DNA of 64,000 nt from Membranipora membranacea (Eukaryota > Bryozoa > Gymnolaemata > Cheilostomatida > Membraniporidae), in the NCBI GenBank assembly GCA_914767715.1, contig OU612072.1, positions 19,842,001-19,906,000 of the forward strand. The letters are read 5' to 3'. The notes below the pieces were generated by a model. It worked only from the letters and a program-made list of their open reading frames with translations. It had not been told where the DNA came from and made no database searches. A program made the position numbers and the translations under genes. Shown in pieces: positions 12,361 through 25,900 of this stretch. Numbering within the stretch: the stretch's first letter is position 1; each line of letters begins with the position of its first letter.

Positions 12361-14254
12361 ATCCTATAATCAATTCATCACTCACCAAGTGCGCTCATTG
12401 AAAAGGTTTTTGAAAAATTGGTATGCATAGTTTGTGTTTAATTTTTAAATTAAAATTTAAATTTGAACGTAACGGTATGACTTAGGGCCCTCAACCAATG
12501 AGATTTAGCCCGAGTTACTGGCATGAATATGAGAGAAAAACTTTGATTTCTCCTCTTATTCATGATACCCGTACAGAACTATTTGTGTGAGCGCCAAACC
12601 ATGTTACTGGCTCTCGGACTTTCGGATTATGCAGCTGGTTTCTAATAAACTATGCGTTGTTGGTGGAACACGAAAGTTTTAGTGAAATCTGTTACCCGGT
12701 AGAATACCTGCCAATGATAAGTTGATTGACACACGTTCAGTTGCATGTTGTATGGGTAGAACTGTCAACATTTTTTTAGCTTGAAATCTTCAGCAAGTAA
12801 ATTGGAAACTAATGCTATATTAGGACGGTATTAAGGTGTCATAAGAGCCATTTTAATCCTTCCTGAATCACTACTTGCGCACCACTGTCTTAACCAGGTT
12901 ATTGCAGACCGGGACTCAACAAACTGGAGGCCAACTATATGTGTGCAATGAAAATATCCCTTCCTTATCAATTAAAACAATATACTAAGTTCCGTTAGGT
13001 TGGGTAGGGGTTGGATCAGCGCGGAGGCTATTGAGCCCGCCAATCATTCTCAAGAGCAGATTAATCTCACTGTGTTTTAAGCTTGAATGGTATCAGGCCA
13101 GGGGGGTCACCCTCCCACCCTCCGTTATCAGCATGTTGTAAATACAAACTTTTGCGTCTGCAATGCCAATAAAATAGAGCATTTCAATCCTAGGGAGGGA
13201 GGGAGGGAGGGAGGGAGGGAGGGAGGGAGGGAGGGAGGGAGGGAGGGAGTGAGGGAGGGAGTGAGGGAGGGAGGGAGGGAGGGAGGGAGGGAGCGAGCGA
13301 GGGAGGGAGTGAGGGAGGTCGCGAGGTATTTTTTATGACGACGCTTAGCTCCATATCCTGTAATGCAACAGGAGAGAGTACTGATATCCGGCTTTAGAAT
13401 GCAGTGTTCTCTAATTGGTTACCCACAGTGATAGCATGTACTAGATATCACTGCTCCTTCCCTCGCGTAACACGAACACCAAGGTGTACAATAAATCATT
13501 TTTGAAGATGGTTTTCTGGTGAAAAAACGGTTGATGACTGATATTGTAATACCCTACTGATGCTATGAAACCCATGCAGACATGTAGACAAAATAAAAAG
13601 AGCGGCACCTCTTTGACAGAATATGGTTGATGATCAGCTCAGGACAACCATCTCATCAAGAATACATATAAGTTGCTCTGGGAGGGAAATTTCAGGGGGA
13701 TATATGCTGGCGGTTAATCTGTACCAGAATACCACATTCTTGCGCGTATAAAGCCGAATTGAGCGATAGAAACCATCACTTCTACTAAAAAGAGTGTACG
13801 ATTATTTTGAAAGTGAATTGGGGCGAGGAAATGTACTGCTATTAAATAGAGCATATCACATTTCAAACTGTACTGACAACCATACATTTCATTAACTTCA
13901 GTTATAGAATTAAAACTCCAGTGTATTTCCTCTTTCGGTTTTGATGGCTGTGTATTACTACTCTTCTCATTCACACCAGCTGATAACTGTTAAAACATTC
14001 AGAAAATATTTATATATTAACGACTTCATTGGCATCAATTGCCATCAGTGAAAAGCATCAACCAATTGTGTCTTCCTCGATCTTATGGATATATTGAGGT
14101 TATAGGGAGTTGTCCTCTCAGAGGAAAAGAGGGTATAACTTTGTCAATATTTCAAATACTCCAAAAGACAGAGGATGTTGTTGGTATAAAAAGATGGCAT
14201 TGTTTGTCACTCGCAGCATCTTAGAAAACGCATGGTGATGTAGGGGTGTGCCTT
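12361..14254. other. Intergenic, microsatellite only
   Basis: No exon, RNA or transposon end recognised apart from the GGGA repeat listed separately. Confidence 0.4.
13191..13320. repeat. GGGA/GAGG microsatellite
   Basis: About 130 bp of nearly pure (GGGA)n with a few GGGAGT interruptions. It generates a spurious Glu/Gly/Arg-rich frame. Confidence 0.97.
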
Positions 14255-15109
14255 AAGGAATATGATCCCTGGGAAAAAAATGTCGCAAGTACTTAATAAT
14301 CATGCCTGAATCTGGAAATGTACCATGATTAATAAAATCCTGGGTTCACACTTAATCCTTCCTCCCGCTATAGAAAGGTTGGGAAATACCCGGGTACAGG
14401 TAGTTCGTCAGGGTTTAGGAAAATTAGAAAGACTTACATTATTAACACTGCATTGTAGGATACTATATTACTATGATATATGGTGTAGGAAATGGAAATG
14501 GTTGAGGTTTACATTTTGTACTGCACCTATGTTGTGCAAAAAGCAGGGGCAGTGCAGCGAGGCCTATTACCATCAAATTACAATGACTGGCGGCACCGGA
14601 AATGAGCTAAGTCTACTCAGATCACTACTTGTTCCGATGTTAGCTTTAACGTGCCTATCAATGTATCTAACTCCAAAAAAATGCTTCATCCTCTACTGTA
14701 TTAGGAATTGTGTTACATTGTAAAATGCACCATTCGTATTATTGAATAGCAGTGGATGAACCCTTGTCACCCGGCTTCATGAGGGCAACAGCTATTTTTT
14801 TGCTGCTGCGCATCAAGCCTTCAGTTCATGCAGATAAGACCATTAATACATGCCTGATAAGGGTAGAACAGTAATAATATGATTCAGGATAAATTTGAAA
14901 AATAATTTGATGGGTTGTATGTCTTGCATATGGGATAAAGCATGAAGGTCGAGGGTCTAATACACAATGATTAGGAACTTACTGTACCCTTAGAGGTCAC
15001 AACTCTTACGTTAATCTGTTTCAGTTTGAAGGGCATTTGGATAATACCTAGATACAAGCAGTCACTCAGGGTACATTTTAACATCTCTCTTTCTTGACTA
15101 TACCATATT

Positions 15110-16560
15110 TGAATTTTAAACAATGTAACCTGGCAAAGAGTACTTGCAGGATATTCATGATAAGAGTGTCAAATACTCTGTGGCTGGAGTCCTAAATATT
15201 GGTGACATGAGAAGGTCTCATCAATTCTAAGTGCGCAACACAGCACCCTATTAATAAAAGTCATGCTTGTTCTACATAAGTTCCAAATATTCACCGCTCA
15301 TGGCTAGATGCGTCAAACATTTGATAAGAGAACAATATGCGGTCTCATGGTCGAAAATTCACAATACATAACCAGATGGCGACGATTTGATAAGAGCACG
15401 CAATTCACCTTTCACTGAATGTAGCCAAATAAATAGTTCCTGGAACTGTGTCTTAGAAGGGGAACTAATCGATGCATGACAACAGCACTGTGATGTTATC
15501 ATAGCCTGCATGCGCCTATGAATATATCACACATTAACCTTACATCTAAGACCAATAGTTAGCTACTTGGTCTACTGTTTTATGATTTGAATTACACTAT
15601 GTGCATTGCTTGTATAATTGAAGGACAGTGTATAAGGCAGGTCAAGCGGCTGCACAAAAAGTAAACGCGTGACAAGGCTGTACAGTGAATGCAGGTAGGA
15701 GAATGACATAAAAACAAAATCCAGGGCAGTTTTGGTGAATACATTGATGAGTTACATGCCTTGGACATGTTTTATAACAAGAGGGGACAGGGTCTTGAGA
15801 TGTGCAATGATTAAGGATTATTAATACCTGATAGGGCACAGCTTTTATGTTCTGCTTGAATCTGCCCTGAATTTGTAAGCAAATGGGAGAATACCTGGAA
15901 TTAAGGAATTGGTATGCATTATCATACAGCACGGAGAGGAAGCAATGGTATCTAAAAGGTCAGGGGCGAGATTGGGAACAGCCTTTCCCCGTCCGAAGTA
16001 ATTCATCAATCTCAGGGGTGTATACAACGGGGTCACAGGGACCTCAGCAGCAAATCTCATCCCACCCCTCTTTCTTGACTATACGTTATTGGATGTTTAA
16101 CTTCATAAGCTTGCAAAGAGTTTTGCATCATACTTACGATGCGAGAGTGAAATACACGTTTAATGGCGAGAATACTGAATGTTTTTGACATAAGGTCTTA
16201 TCAATGGTCAGCTGACATGACAGCTTCCTAATAAAATTCACACTGTTTGTTCTACATCAGTTCATAATAATATGACACCACTTATGGCTAGATGCATTTG
16301 ATAAGAGAACCTTTCACTGGTTACTATTGAATATTGTTGACGCAAGTTTCTCTTAGCTATGTAAATATTACAATGTCAGTAGTACAGACAAATTCACGGC
16401 TCATGGTCTCCCGTGAATAAATATATATATAATCAGAAGACGGCTGTTTGCGTCACACACCCAATAAGAGCACCCGATTAACTACTAACCTTGATTTTTC
16501 CCGATTTTAGGGCTGCGCCACTACCATAATCTTATCCAGCTCATACTGTTCAAGTCAATA
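15110..16560. repeat. Duplicated NHL upstream region with geneless promoter-like cassettes
   Basis: Aligns by eye with 36790-38400 and partly with 20790-21930. It contains GATAAGAG at 15330, 15390 and 16311, TTGACGCAAGTTTCTCTTA at about 16353, and TATA-like ATATATATAATCAG followed by TTGCGTCACAC (16421-16475). These features match the NHL promoters, but no NHL exon follows on the minus strand. Confidence 0.6.
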
Positions 16561-17636
16561 CAAGTTCATTGGAAAATGCTTATAAACTACTGGACGTAAA
16601 CTCAAATATCCAAGAATTTGGGAATAACTCAGTTATTTAAAGTCAAAAATGCTCAGTTGTAGTTATCTCCTCCTTACTTTTCCAAAAGCTATCTCCTTCC
16701 TACAGTTTTTAATTCAGAATAACCACATTTGGTCACCTGGATCGTTAGTCAATCAGCTAACTATTCATTTATCTCTTTCTGCAAAAAACTCCAAATCTGA
16801 CAAAAAATCTCCAAGTTTGTGTTTTTCTGTTTGGGCAGAACTACACTTCGACATGGTAACTCACAGAGATCTGGTTTTTTTTGGAGCATCAGTTCATCAC
16901 ATTATCTAAATGAGCTTTTGAGGGCATGTTTGAAATATTTTTTTGACATATTTTAAATTGCGATTTACTTTTTCATTACGGTGTTTATTTCATCCATCAG
17001 TGCAGTGGCAATGTTGTGCAAGGCAGTGCAAAGAGCCTATATATTTGTAGTTTCTATGCCATTGTGTACAGTTTCAAACAAATTCTAATTGCCTTTTATC
17101 AAAGGAGTGGAGCAATTTACAAATAACAATGGAGATGCTATACTGAACTTAAACAAAAGAATAATTCTGTTGGTTGATATAAGTTTTCAGTATAGATCGT
17201 GGTGACCCATCAGTCACCCATCAAATTCTATCAGAATGACTATAGACCTCAAAATAATTAATATTATTAATATTCCGAAACATGGTTTGGATTTGGCTTT
17301 TTCAGTGGATAATGTTCAATGATAGCATTTTCAAACTACACCTAAATGTTTGAGCTTAAATTTTACTCGAATGTCATCCCAATATTTTTATTATTGAAAA
17401 ACACTAATGTAACTATGCTGGATGCGTATAGGATTATGATAACTGTGTGTCTGGAGGGCTCACCCTTACTAACACACATGATATTCTATGTGAAATATTC
17501 TGCTGTATTTTCAGTGAGCTGGTTTCTGTATGTTCGACCTTGGTGTATCTATCACCGTTAAGGAATTGCAGTCCTGAAATAACCATTGACAGCTTTCATG
17601 TTACGGTTGAATTTGTACATTTGTTTAAAAATCGTG
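16561..17636. other. Intergenic, nothing recognised
   Basis: AT-rich DNA. The short open frames show no domain or paralogue support. Confidence 0.4.
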
Positions 17637-17737
17637 CCCTTGGACTGCATCTATACTGCAACAAGTTATAATGTTGTTACTTTTGAGGATTCGGTTAGCC
17701 AAACAGGTGGGCTGCCTCAATAAACAACAAATCTGAG

Positions 17738-17828
17738 ATGGCCTCCAAACAAAATTGGAAGCAATTCTTCACGCAGTGCATTGAAACGATCCAAGTACAA
17801 TTGAGACCTCTGCTGGATAAAGATATCA
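17738..17828 (+). other. Candidate first coding exon in repeat copy A
   Basis: ATG at 17738 opens 30 codons (starting MASKQNWKQFF) that end at a good donor, A|GTAAGAGC. Copy B keeps the ATG and most residues but its donor is GTTAGAGC and reading through hits a stop. This looks like the 5' exon of a duplicated gene whose other exons I could not find. No domain is recognisable in so short a piece. Confidence 0.25.
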
Positions 17829-17950
17829 GTAAGAGCAATTACAGACATTGTTTTCTCAGAGTAAATTTTCTAATCCCTCAAGAAAATCTTATTTGTAAAC
17901 AACCAGTGTATTGCAGTCTCTGTGTTTCATTACAGGGAAAGAATTTGTTA

Positions 17951-18637
17951 AGCTGTAGCTCCACGTAACGATGTAATCAAAGGCCGATGGCATGTCTAGA
18001 CATGCTAGGCCGATCTCACACTGCTACACAGGCCTATGAGTTATTACTCGATGGTTTAGTGAGTCATAGTGGGGTAATAAATCAGGTGCCTAGATTGACC
18101 AATTAACTCCCTCAGTTCAATCGATTGACCAATGATATTTAATGAGCGTGTTAACAAATGACCAGATATAGCTGTCATATTAAATCCGGGTCTTTGTCAC
18201 TTAGAATCTTCACCAAATAAAATTTCATTCTTCTGTAAAATTGATTTTCCTATGCTATACTATGGATGTCATGTCAGGACAGCTTCCATTTCCAAGTGAT
18301 ACAGCTATTACCTTCCATATTTTCACTACAGCACCACTCCTATCTTTGTAGTTATGGTCTTTTTTATCATAAATAGGAGGATGTGATTTAACTACAGATA
18401 TTATCAACTCCTCCATTTTTGATAGCCTGTCACGATTTGATAGATGACGTGTTTAACCACGTAATTATTGAAGCAAGCAATCAACAACCAATCAGCATAG
18501 AGGATCGTCTAGATCACTCGGGCAAAAGACCAACAAGTTCGATGTCCACTTAACACGAGTGATCACTCGTGCAGATCCACCGATTAACCACTCGTGACCC
18601 CAAATCGATGTAAAAATCGTTACGTGGAGCTACAGCT
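17951..18637. mobile_element. PIF/Harbinger-type MITE (687 bp), TTA target duplication
   Basis: Terminal inverted repeats AGCTGTAGCTCCACGTAACG at the left and its exact complement at the right. It is flanked by TTA at 17948-17950 and 18638-18640. The paralogous copy at about 19626 reads GAATTTGTTACTGTTGTGCC with a single TTA, so the insertion and its 3-bp duplication are seen directly. A 3-bp TTA duplication is typical of PIF/Harbinger. No transposase frame lies inside, so it is non-autonomous. Confidence 0.9.
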
Positions 18638-19312
18638 TTACTGTTGTGCCTTGTTTATCTTTTCCAAAGGATTTAAAGGCAATGTAATTTTAGAATATCA
18701 AAACCTGAGGATTACCTTTGTGTCTCCAGACTTGTTACTTCTTATGATATTTATGTATTATAGCATTATTACATCAGATTAAAATTGAAGGTTGAATTAA
18801 ATCAGATGTCTTGTCGCAAGCAACATCCTGGAGCATAGGCGGCAAAATTTGTTGCCTTAGTGGCCAGGCCGCAATATCTGCGCCAGGTTGCTCTCTGTTT
18901 GCAGGCAGGTCGGAGCACACCTGGGTTCCAACCATAGCCCAGTGCTAGACAATTTGTAATCCTGCTCAGTCCAAATATATTTTCCAACCAGCATTCCAAG
19001 CCCGAAACCCCAGTTCTGATACAAAAAATTTAGCCCATATTGGGTGCCCCGTTTTTTTATACCAATTTTATTGCATCTAAAATATCATATCATATTATGT
19101 TGAATCAATAGGCTTTAGTGGCTGGCTACTCATATATTTACATTTTTGCAATCGACCATGACACCTTGTCGACATTCAATTATCCACACTCTCTTTTCTC
19201 AACAAAAACATGGTCCTTGCTTCTAAAAAGTTATACAATGTTGCAATCACTTCACTCTTGGTTAGCCGGGTAAACCTTCTTCCGGGAGTTATTGCACAAT
19301 CAAGTAGAGGGT

Positions 19313-19905
19313 GCCCTGGGACTGCATATATACTGCAACAAGTTATAATGTCGTTACTTTTGAGGATTCGGTTAGCCAAACAGGTGGGCTGCCTCAATAA
19401 ACAACAAAGCTGAGATGGCCTCCAAACAAAATCTGAAGCAATTCTCCATGCGGTGCATTGAAACGATCCAAGTACAATTGAGACCTAAGCTGGATGAAGA
19501 TATCAGTTAGAGCAATTACAGACATTGTTTTCTCACAGTAAATTTTCTAATCCCTCAAGAAAATCTTATTTGTAAACAACCAGTTGTGTTGCAGTCTCTG
19601 TGTTTCATTACAGGGAAAGAATTTGTTACTGTTGTGCCTTGTTTATCTTTTCCAAATTAAAGGCAATGTAATATTAGAATATCAAAACCTGAGGATAACC
19701 TTTGTGTCTCAAGACTGATTAAAATTGAAGGTTGATTTAAATCAGATGTCTTGTCACAAGCCACATCCCGGAGCATAGGCGGCGAAATTCGTTGCCTTAG
19801 TGGCCAGGCCACAATATCTGCGCCAGGTTGCTCTCTGTTTGCAGGCAGGTCGGCGCACACCTGGGTGCCAACCAAAGCCCAGTAGACGATGGACCGCAGA
19901 CACAC
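19313..19905 (+). repeat. Tandem segmental repeat copy B (uninterrupted)
   Basis: Continuous counterpart of copy A, in the same orientation about 1.68 kb downstream. It provides the empty site for the MITE. Confidence 0.85.
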
Positions 19906-20789
19906 TTGATATGAGGCCCTTTCGATAAATTTAAGGTTCAAAGATTGCACAGACCAAGGGTACATTGTGGCAGCATCATTCAACGATTTTAAGAGTTAAT
20001 CCTATTGTAAAAACTGCCACAATACTGCCTTCCTAGCTATACCCACCGTATCAATTTAGCTAGGATAGTTAGGTGTAATTTAAGCATAAAACTTCATGTC
20101 TAATTGTGGAGTAAGGCTGTACAAAGGGAAATTTTTACGGGAGAGCCTGCATATTCTATTTTTTTACTGTAATCAAGAACTTTGAATTCAGTTCATTCTC
20201 CAGAACCCTATAATTGTGACAAATAGATGAAAGGAGTTTTTGGCATCAAGCTTCCCATAACTTTCCCCTTGATGCAAAGCTCGCAGGTACCTTGACCAAG
20301 GAGTAAAAAACTCTTTCCTTGACTATTGTTAAAAAATTTACTCTGAATCCCTTTACTCTGTGAAGCAGTCTATCCACATGCTTGAAACTAAAATGTTTTA
20401 CACAGATAGATAGATGGGGTGATAACTCTATACTGCAAATGAGCCACCAAGTTTCAACAATAAGAGAAGACAACTTCTTAGCCCAAGATTTGCCCAAATT
20501 GACTTTAATGAACTGAGAAGTCTAAATCAATTTCTTTTCATAATGTAATGCCATAAGGAAAAAAGTTCTATTGCAATGCTCAGCCCTAATCTTGGGGAAA
20601 AATGGTATATAATTATCTGTGTAAGATAAAACTCAGAGACGCAAAGCTATTGGTATGTAATATCATGCATTACAGTGATGAACCAATGGCTTCTAGGAGA
20701 CATAAACTGATAGCATGGCCCTTCCCTCCACCCTATGAAGTTAATCATCATTCACAGAGGTGTAAACAATGAGCTCACTCTATCTTCAG
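19906..20789. other. Intergenic, nothing recognised
   Basis: No supported exon or repeat. A minus-strand frame at 20246-20497 has no recognisable domain. Confidence 0.35.
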
Positions 20790-21930
20790 CAACGTGTGTC
20801 ATCCGACCTCTCTTTCTTGACTATACCTTATTTGAATTTCTAACTATATAGCCTGGAAAAATTGTTTTCATCATCTTTGTGATAAGACTGTCGAATTCAT
20901 ATTTCGCTGTGGGAGATCTAAACCTTGTTGGCGGGAGAAGGTTTTATCAACGCTAAGTTCAAAATGTTGTGAGATAGGAAAAGTCACACCTCCTATTCTA
21001 CATAAATTCCAAAAATTTCATCCCTTACATGCAGTGAAGTAAATGATACATGGTGACAAACACTGTTAGGATACAATGAGATGTGATTGCTTTCAATTCA
21101 TAAAGTTCATAGCAGTGCATTACAACCAAAGTCAGGCCTGTTGAAGCTTGTAATTCCCATCATATTTATAGTGAAACATGGAAGCAAAATTGTGACGCTC
21201 CCTGCTAACAAAACTTCATCCTGGCTTGAAAAGCTTTGTTCGGTGGGGGGGGGGGGGATGGTGGGTTCAAAAAGCTTTTTAAGTCAGGCTAACAAAATTT
21301 ATCATGTGTGACAAGAGCAACAAATTGACCTTATAGTGCTTGGCGCTGCACCCTTTTAATGTTAGCATAGGGGAATAAACCCATTAGATGAACTCATGAT
21401 ATGAAATGATTATTTTTACCACCCTCAATTAGGATTTACAGCCCCAAACCCTCTCTCCCCATCAAACTTTTCATTATTTCACTAGAAGTTCGGTAGCACA
21501 TGTCAGCCCATCGGTCTTTGATGACTATCGCTTGCTTTACCTAACTTTGGAAAGATTATTTGCGTAATAGTTATGATAAGTTCGTCGAATACATATTTAA
21601 CTGCTGACGTGAGAATGTCTTAAATATGCTAAGTTCATGAAGCAGTGAAAAAGCAAAAGTCAAACTTATTATTCTCTCTTACTAAATACTTCACCACTTA
21701 CATGCAGTGTACATGCATAAGATAAGAGCACCAAGTGGGCCTTTCACTTGTTGTTATGGAATACTGTTGACACAAGTTTCTCTTATCAATGTTTTTATTG
21801 CAAAGTCGGAAATAAAAACAACGTCCCATTGCATGGTCAGTAACTCAATACAAATATACCCAAATCGCTTGCGTCACACATCTGATAAGAGCACAGTATG
21901 AACCACACACTGCTAGTCGTTGAAAATAGT
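20790..21930. repeat. Third diverged copy of the NHL upstream block
   Basis: Shares CTTTCTTGACTATACCT, GATAAGAG (about 21720), CCTTTCACT, GAATACTGTTGAC and CTCTTATC (about 21778) with 15.1-16.5 kb and 36.8-38.4 kb. A promoter-like GCTTGCGTCACACATCTGATAA follows at about 21867. No gene is attached. Confidence 0.55.
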
Positions 21931-22949
21931 TGATGCGACTATATCTTCATCGGTGCAATTAATAGTACATGAAAATAGCACACACTATCCTTCATCTATA
22001 GAAAAAGCCTTTTTTCATGAATACTCATAGATACGTCAATGCCTTCTTATTGCTTCTTTTATTTTTTGTCTTTGTTTTCACATGGTCTCATTTGCTTGAT
22101 GCATTGATCGGTGGTTAATGAAGTTCATAATAATCTAACCGCAAAATATGACTAAGCTTCTTTCTCCCTGCTTCATAATCGGCATTGTATCATAGGCACA
22201 AAGTATTTTTCCTAAAATTTGAAGATGTAGCTTCCGTTGACTTATCAAAAACTGAATTTGACAGCTGAGCAAATTCACAGTAACAAGCGTAAGCATGCCT
22301 CTATAGGCTGATCAAAATAGTGTTCACGACCCGAATTAGGCCAAAGACCAATCATAATATACCCCCATCTCCACTCTAGCTTCATTGTGCGATACACAAT
22401 AACATCCTTCTTGATAGCAAAATTCCTAAATCATCAAATTCATCAAGCAAAAACATATCTGATTCCATATGTATATTGAACCTGGCCATGGAGATCACAA
22501 GTCCCAAAAGCTAAGAGGGCTTTTGATCGACCTGATTCTCCGTGGACAAAGGAAAAGCTGAGAATTTGTAATTTTCGTTGGTTGTGTTATAACTAAGTTT
22601 TGTATTTAGATTGATCATAAGGTAAAATATGAGAGAGTAAGTATTTTACTACAACTCTAAGTTTACTACCAGTGTTGCTGAAAAGTTGCTTTTGCATTTG
22701 ATTAGGGAACAATACCGTACATTATATTATGAAAAGTAAGGAAGTAGGGGTTTTGAGAAGAAAGTAGGGAGCACAGCAACCTGACTAACCCCTGACGCTA
22801 TCCCAAACGATCTAAATTTTAATCAAGCATCACACGATGAATCAATGGAATCGCGAGGTATATTAACTATTTAAGTAGCTTCTGTCCTTGTAATCACTAC
22901 TAAAGGCCACACTGCAAAGTGATACAACCTGGTTTAACTCGTTACTTTG
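21931..22949. other. Downstream flank of NHL gene 2
   Basis: AT-rich. The gene 2 3' UTR must lie here in minus orientation. No AATAAA close to the stop was noted. Confidence 0.35.
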
Positions 22950-25900
22950 CTAGACACAGGAATCTGTTCTCTTTTCATACTTCTTATCATGAAGACATGA
23001 AGAAGTCAGCACCAGCTCAGCGTACGCTCCTGGCTTGGTCTTAGTTGGATAAACCACCCTGATGAATCATAGAAACAGAGGAAAGTGTTGATAATGCTCA
23101 GTTTGTCTCCATATTACTCCCTTCATTTAGGTGAACAAATCTGAGACCAGCCACAGCAATAATATTAACTGGGATTTCCATAAATACCATAATCGCAGAT
23201 AAATACAAGTATGATTAAAACAAAACTCGGCTAAATAAAATCACTCACGGTGGTATCCTAGTGATGACAAGCATGTTCAGAATTGGGTATCTGCTCTCTT
23301 CAAGAAGGTTGTCTGTTAGTATCTGCTTCAGTCCTACAGGGATTTCTGTAACTGTGCCATCAAATGTGACATCAGTAGACCAGGTCACTGTCAACGTATC
23401 ATTGCCACAGCTCAGCCTAGCCTGAGAGCCAGCCTGTGGGCTGCAGTCTAAAAAATGTAAATTCAACTATGTTAAGAGAGTTTCTTGAATGAATGACAAA
23501 AGACGATTGTCACCACATCAGTATTCAGTCAGTAGTGTACTCATAGTATTCAAAATCTGAGTCTAAGACCTTGCTGAGCTTGTTGTACTATTTCATATAG
23601 ATAGCACACATTGCTGAAGAGAGTTACCTTATTTAACACTATCTCATAAAATGGGAAAGTCATAGCGCCATGCATGAAATCCACCAAAGTTAAGAATTAT
23701 GGGTGCAGTTGACTCATATTTAAAGATCAGTGCAGTGTATATTACAAAGAAACAACATAACACAGTGGACTTAGCACATGCTTATTAAAACCTATGCAAC
23801 AACTTCTTCTTTGCCTCATGGTGTAGCTTGGCAGCAATCATTTACTATCAGCAATAGCTCTATTTATAATTTCTCGATTATGGGAAAATTGGCACGGTGG
23901 CCTTAAAACTAGCATCGCCTCGGGAAGATTATATCTCTAGTTCAATTGCTAAGAAAGCGCTTACTGTCTTGACATATTTCCTTTATCTGGTTGACATTGC
24001 TATTGGCGAGGCTTGTTAGAGTGGCGAAGGAAACCTTATCAGTCAGCACTGTACACTTAATGTCATACTCAGCAACCAGCTCCATCCGTCTCAGCAACAA
24101 GTAATCTATCATGTCAATAAATTATAAGTGATAACAGGTATTAATCTTCTGCAAAATACGTTGAATTCACAATCTTACTTAGTATCTGCACAATTTCGGC
24201 AGAATAGGTTCAAACATGAGTGAATAAATCGACTTGTTGTCGAAACTTACCCTACCATAGAGAGCCCAATAGGCCAAGATTAATGAATGTGGCAATCATT
24301 GTCAGTTAAAACAAAGTTAATGAAAATCATAGTCTCTACCTTTGATCTCTACTTTCAGTGAGCAGTTTCCATTTTCTCTATATATGTCATAATCGTAGAC
24401 CCCAACAGGTAGTTCCAGTCGATGTACGGTGCCATCTAGTGTGAGATCAAGTGCTGATAACCCAGTAGAAGCTGAGACAACTCCTCGGATTACTTCTGGA
24501 CACTCATCGGTTTTGGGGGTTATGCCTGATTAGAGATAAGAATTGCTCAAAAAAACTTCTCTGAAAAGCAACAGCAACACTCCAATATAGCTTGATGACT
24601 GAGGATACCAACGGGATTGGGTTGGAACCCCGAATGCATGTGTACGAGTGTAAGGGTCATTTTTGACAGTGTCTTACGGTTTAACCTACTTACAGGTATG
24701 AGGATGAGGTGAGGTGGTATCCTTCATTTAACGGGCAGCAAGTTATTTTAATGGCTAGCTCAAATTGACTATCGACTATTTTTATTTACACCTACCGTTA
24801 TTTATGACTATAATGTTTGTAGTACAGTTGTCCCTATAGATGACATGACTACCCACTGCAAATGCAGTCTGCTGGCCAGGAGCTGTATCAACCAGTGCTC
24901 TCTCCTCATCAGATGTTACATAGAGTGTCGTGATTCTGTCTTGACAAGGGGGATCTAAAATTTTTGAATATTTAATATCGTGGAGTCAATTTTAAAACAC
25001 TTTTGTGGGATCAACAGGAATATAAACAGAATTTCCAAGGCTGCTACTCTTCTTTAAATTAATTATTTCATATCTCCTTTTTCGAAGTAATCTTTTTATG
25101 TGACGCAAATAGTGATCAATTTTATCGATGATATTATATTTAGTGAAATCACCTTCTGGTCCTCTCACAAGATTATCAGGCATGGATAGGTAAAGTAAGA
25201 GAAATGACCAGCATGTACATATCTATATATTCAATTCAAGATAACAGAACCATTATTGTGTTATCAACGTATATACAGTGTACTCACATACGAACTGCTG
25301 GATCCTTTTGTGTTGTCCGACGTACAGAGAACTTTTGGTGATGAGTAGAGAGTAGGGTCGGTACAGACATCCTGAGCAGAGATCCAGTGTGGTGACTCTG
25401 TCTGTGTCCAGGTCTAGTAGTCGGATCTTGTTATTGTTTCCGTCAACCACAAGCAGTGCCCGATTACCTATGAATACGAGGCCTTCTAGGTAGTAGAAAA
25501 GAGATTCTAGTAGAGAGCTGTCTGTGTAGCCCGAGTTCCTCGGTGACCCTGAGATCAGTGTTATTATCTTCTCTCTGTATGTGATACTGTAGAGAGCGCT
25601 ATACGCTGCTATGACATACAGATTCCCGCTGTCATCTTGTGTCAGGTGTGTAATAGACTGGAGTCGGTCGGACTTAACGAAAGTACCGACAACTCCTGAG
25701 TGTATATTGACTGTCCTCACAGCATTGTAACTCCGGTCAGTGATGAGAAGCTGACTGTCATCATAATTGTCTCTTATTACTGAATAGGGATAGTAGAACT
25801 GACCGGGGTGACCTTCTGTGTGTCCTGCTGACTGACACTGTCCACTGAAGACAGAGGTGAGGCCTGTGTGACGGTTAATCTCTCTCAGACAGTGATTACT

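Larger units (their letters stand above)
17637..18960 (+). repeat. Tandem segmental repeat copy A (split by a MITE)
   Basis: 17637-17950 plus 18638-18960 align with the continuous stretch 19313-19905. The split is explained exactly by the MITE at 17951-18637. Copy A also has about 46 bp near 18735 that copy B lacks. Confidence 0.85.

Noticed and set aside
13087-13338. Glu/Gly/Arg-rich protein
   Set aside because: Translation of the GGGA microsatellite.
14325-14723. 132-codon plus-strand frame
   Set aside because: Sits in a diverged non-coding repeat whose paralogues (near 38600 and 8900) do not keep the frame.
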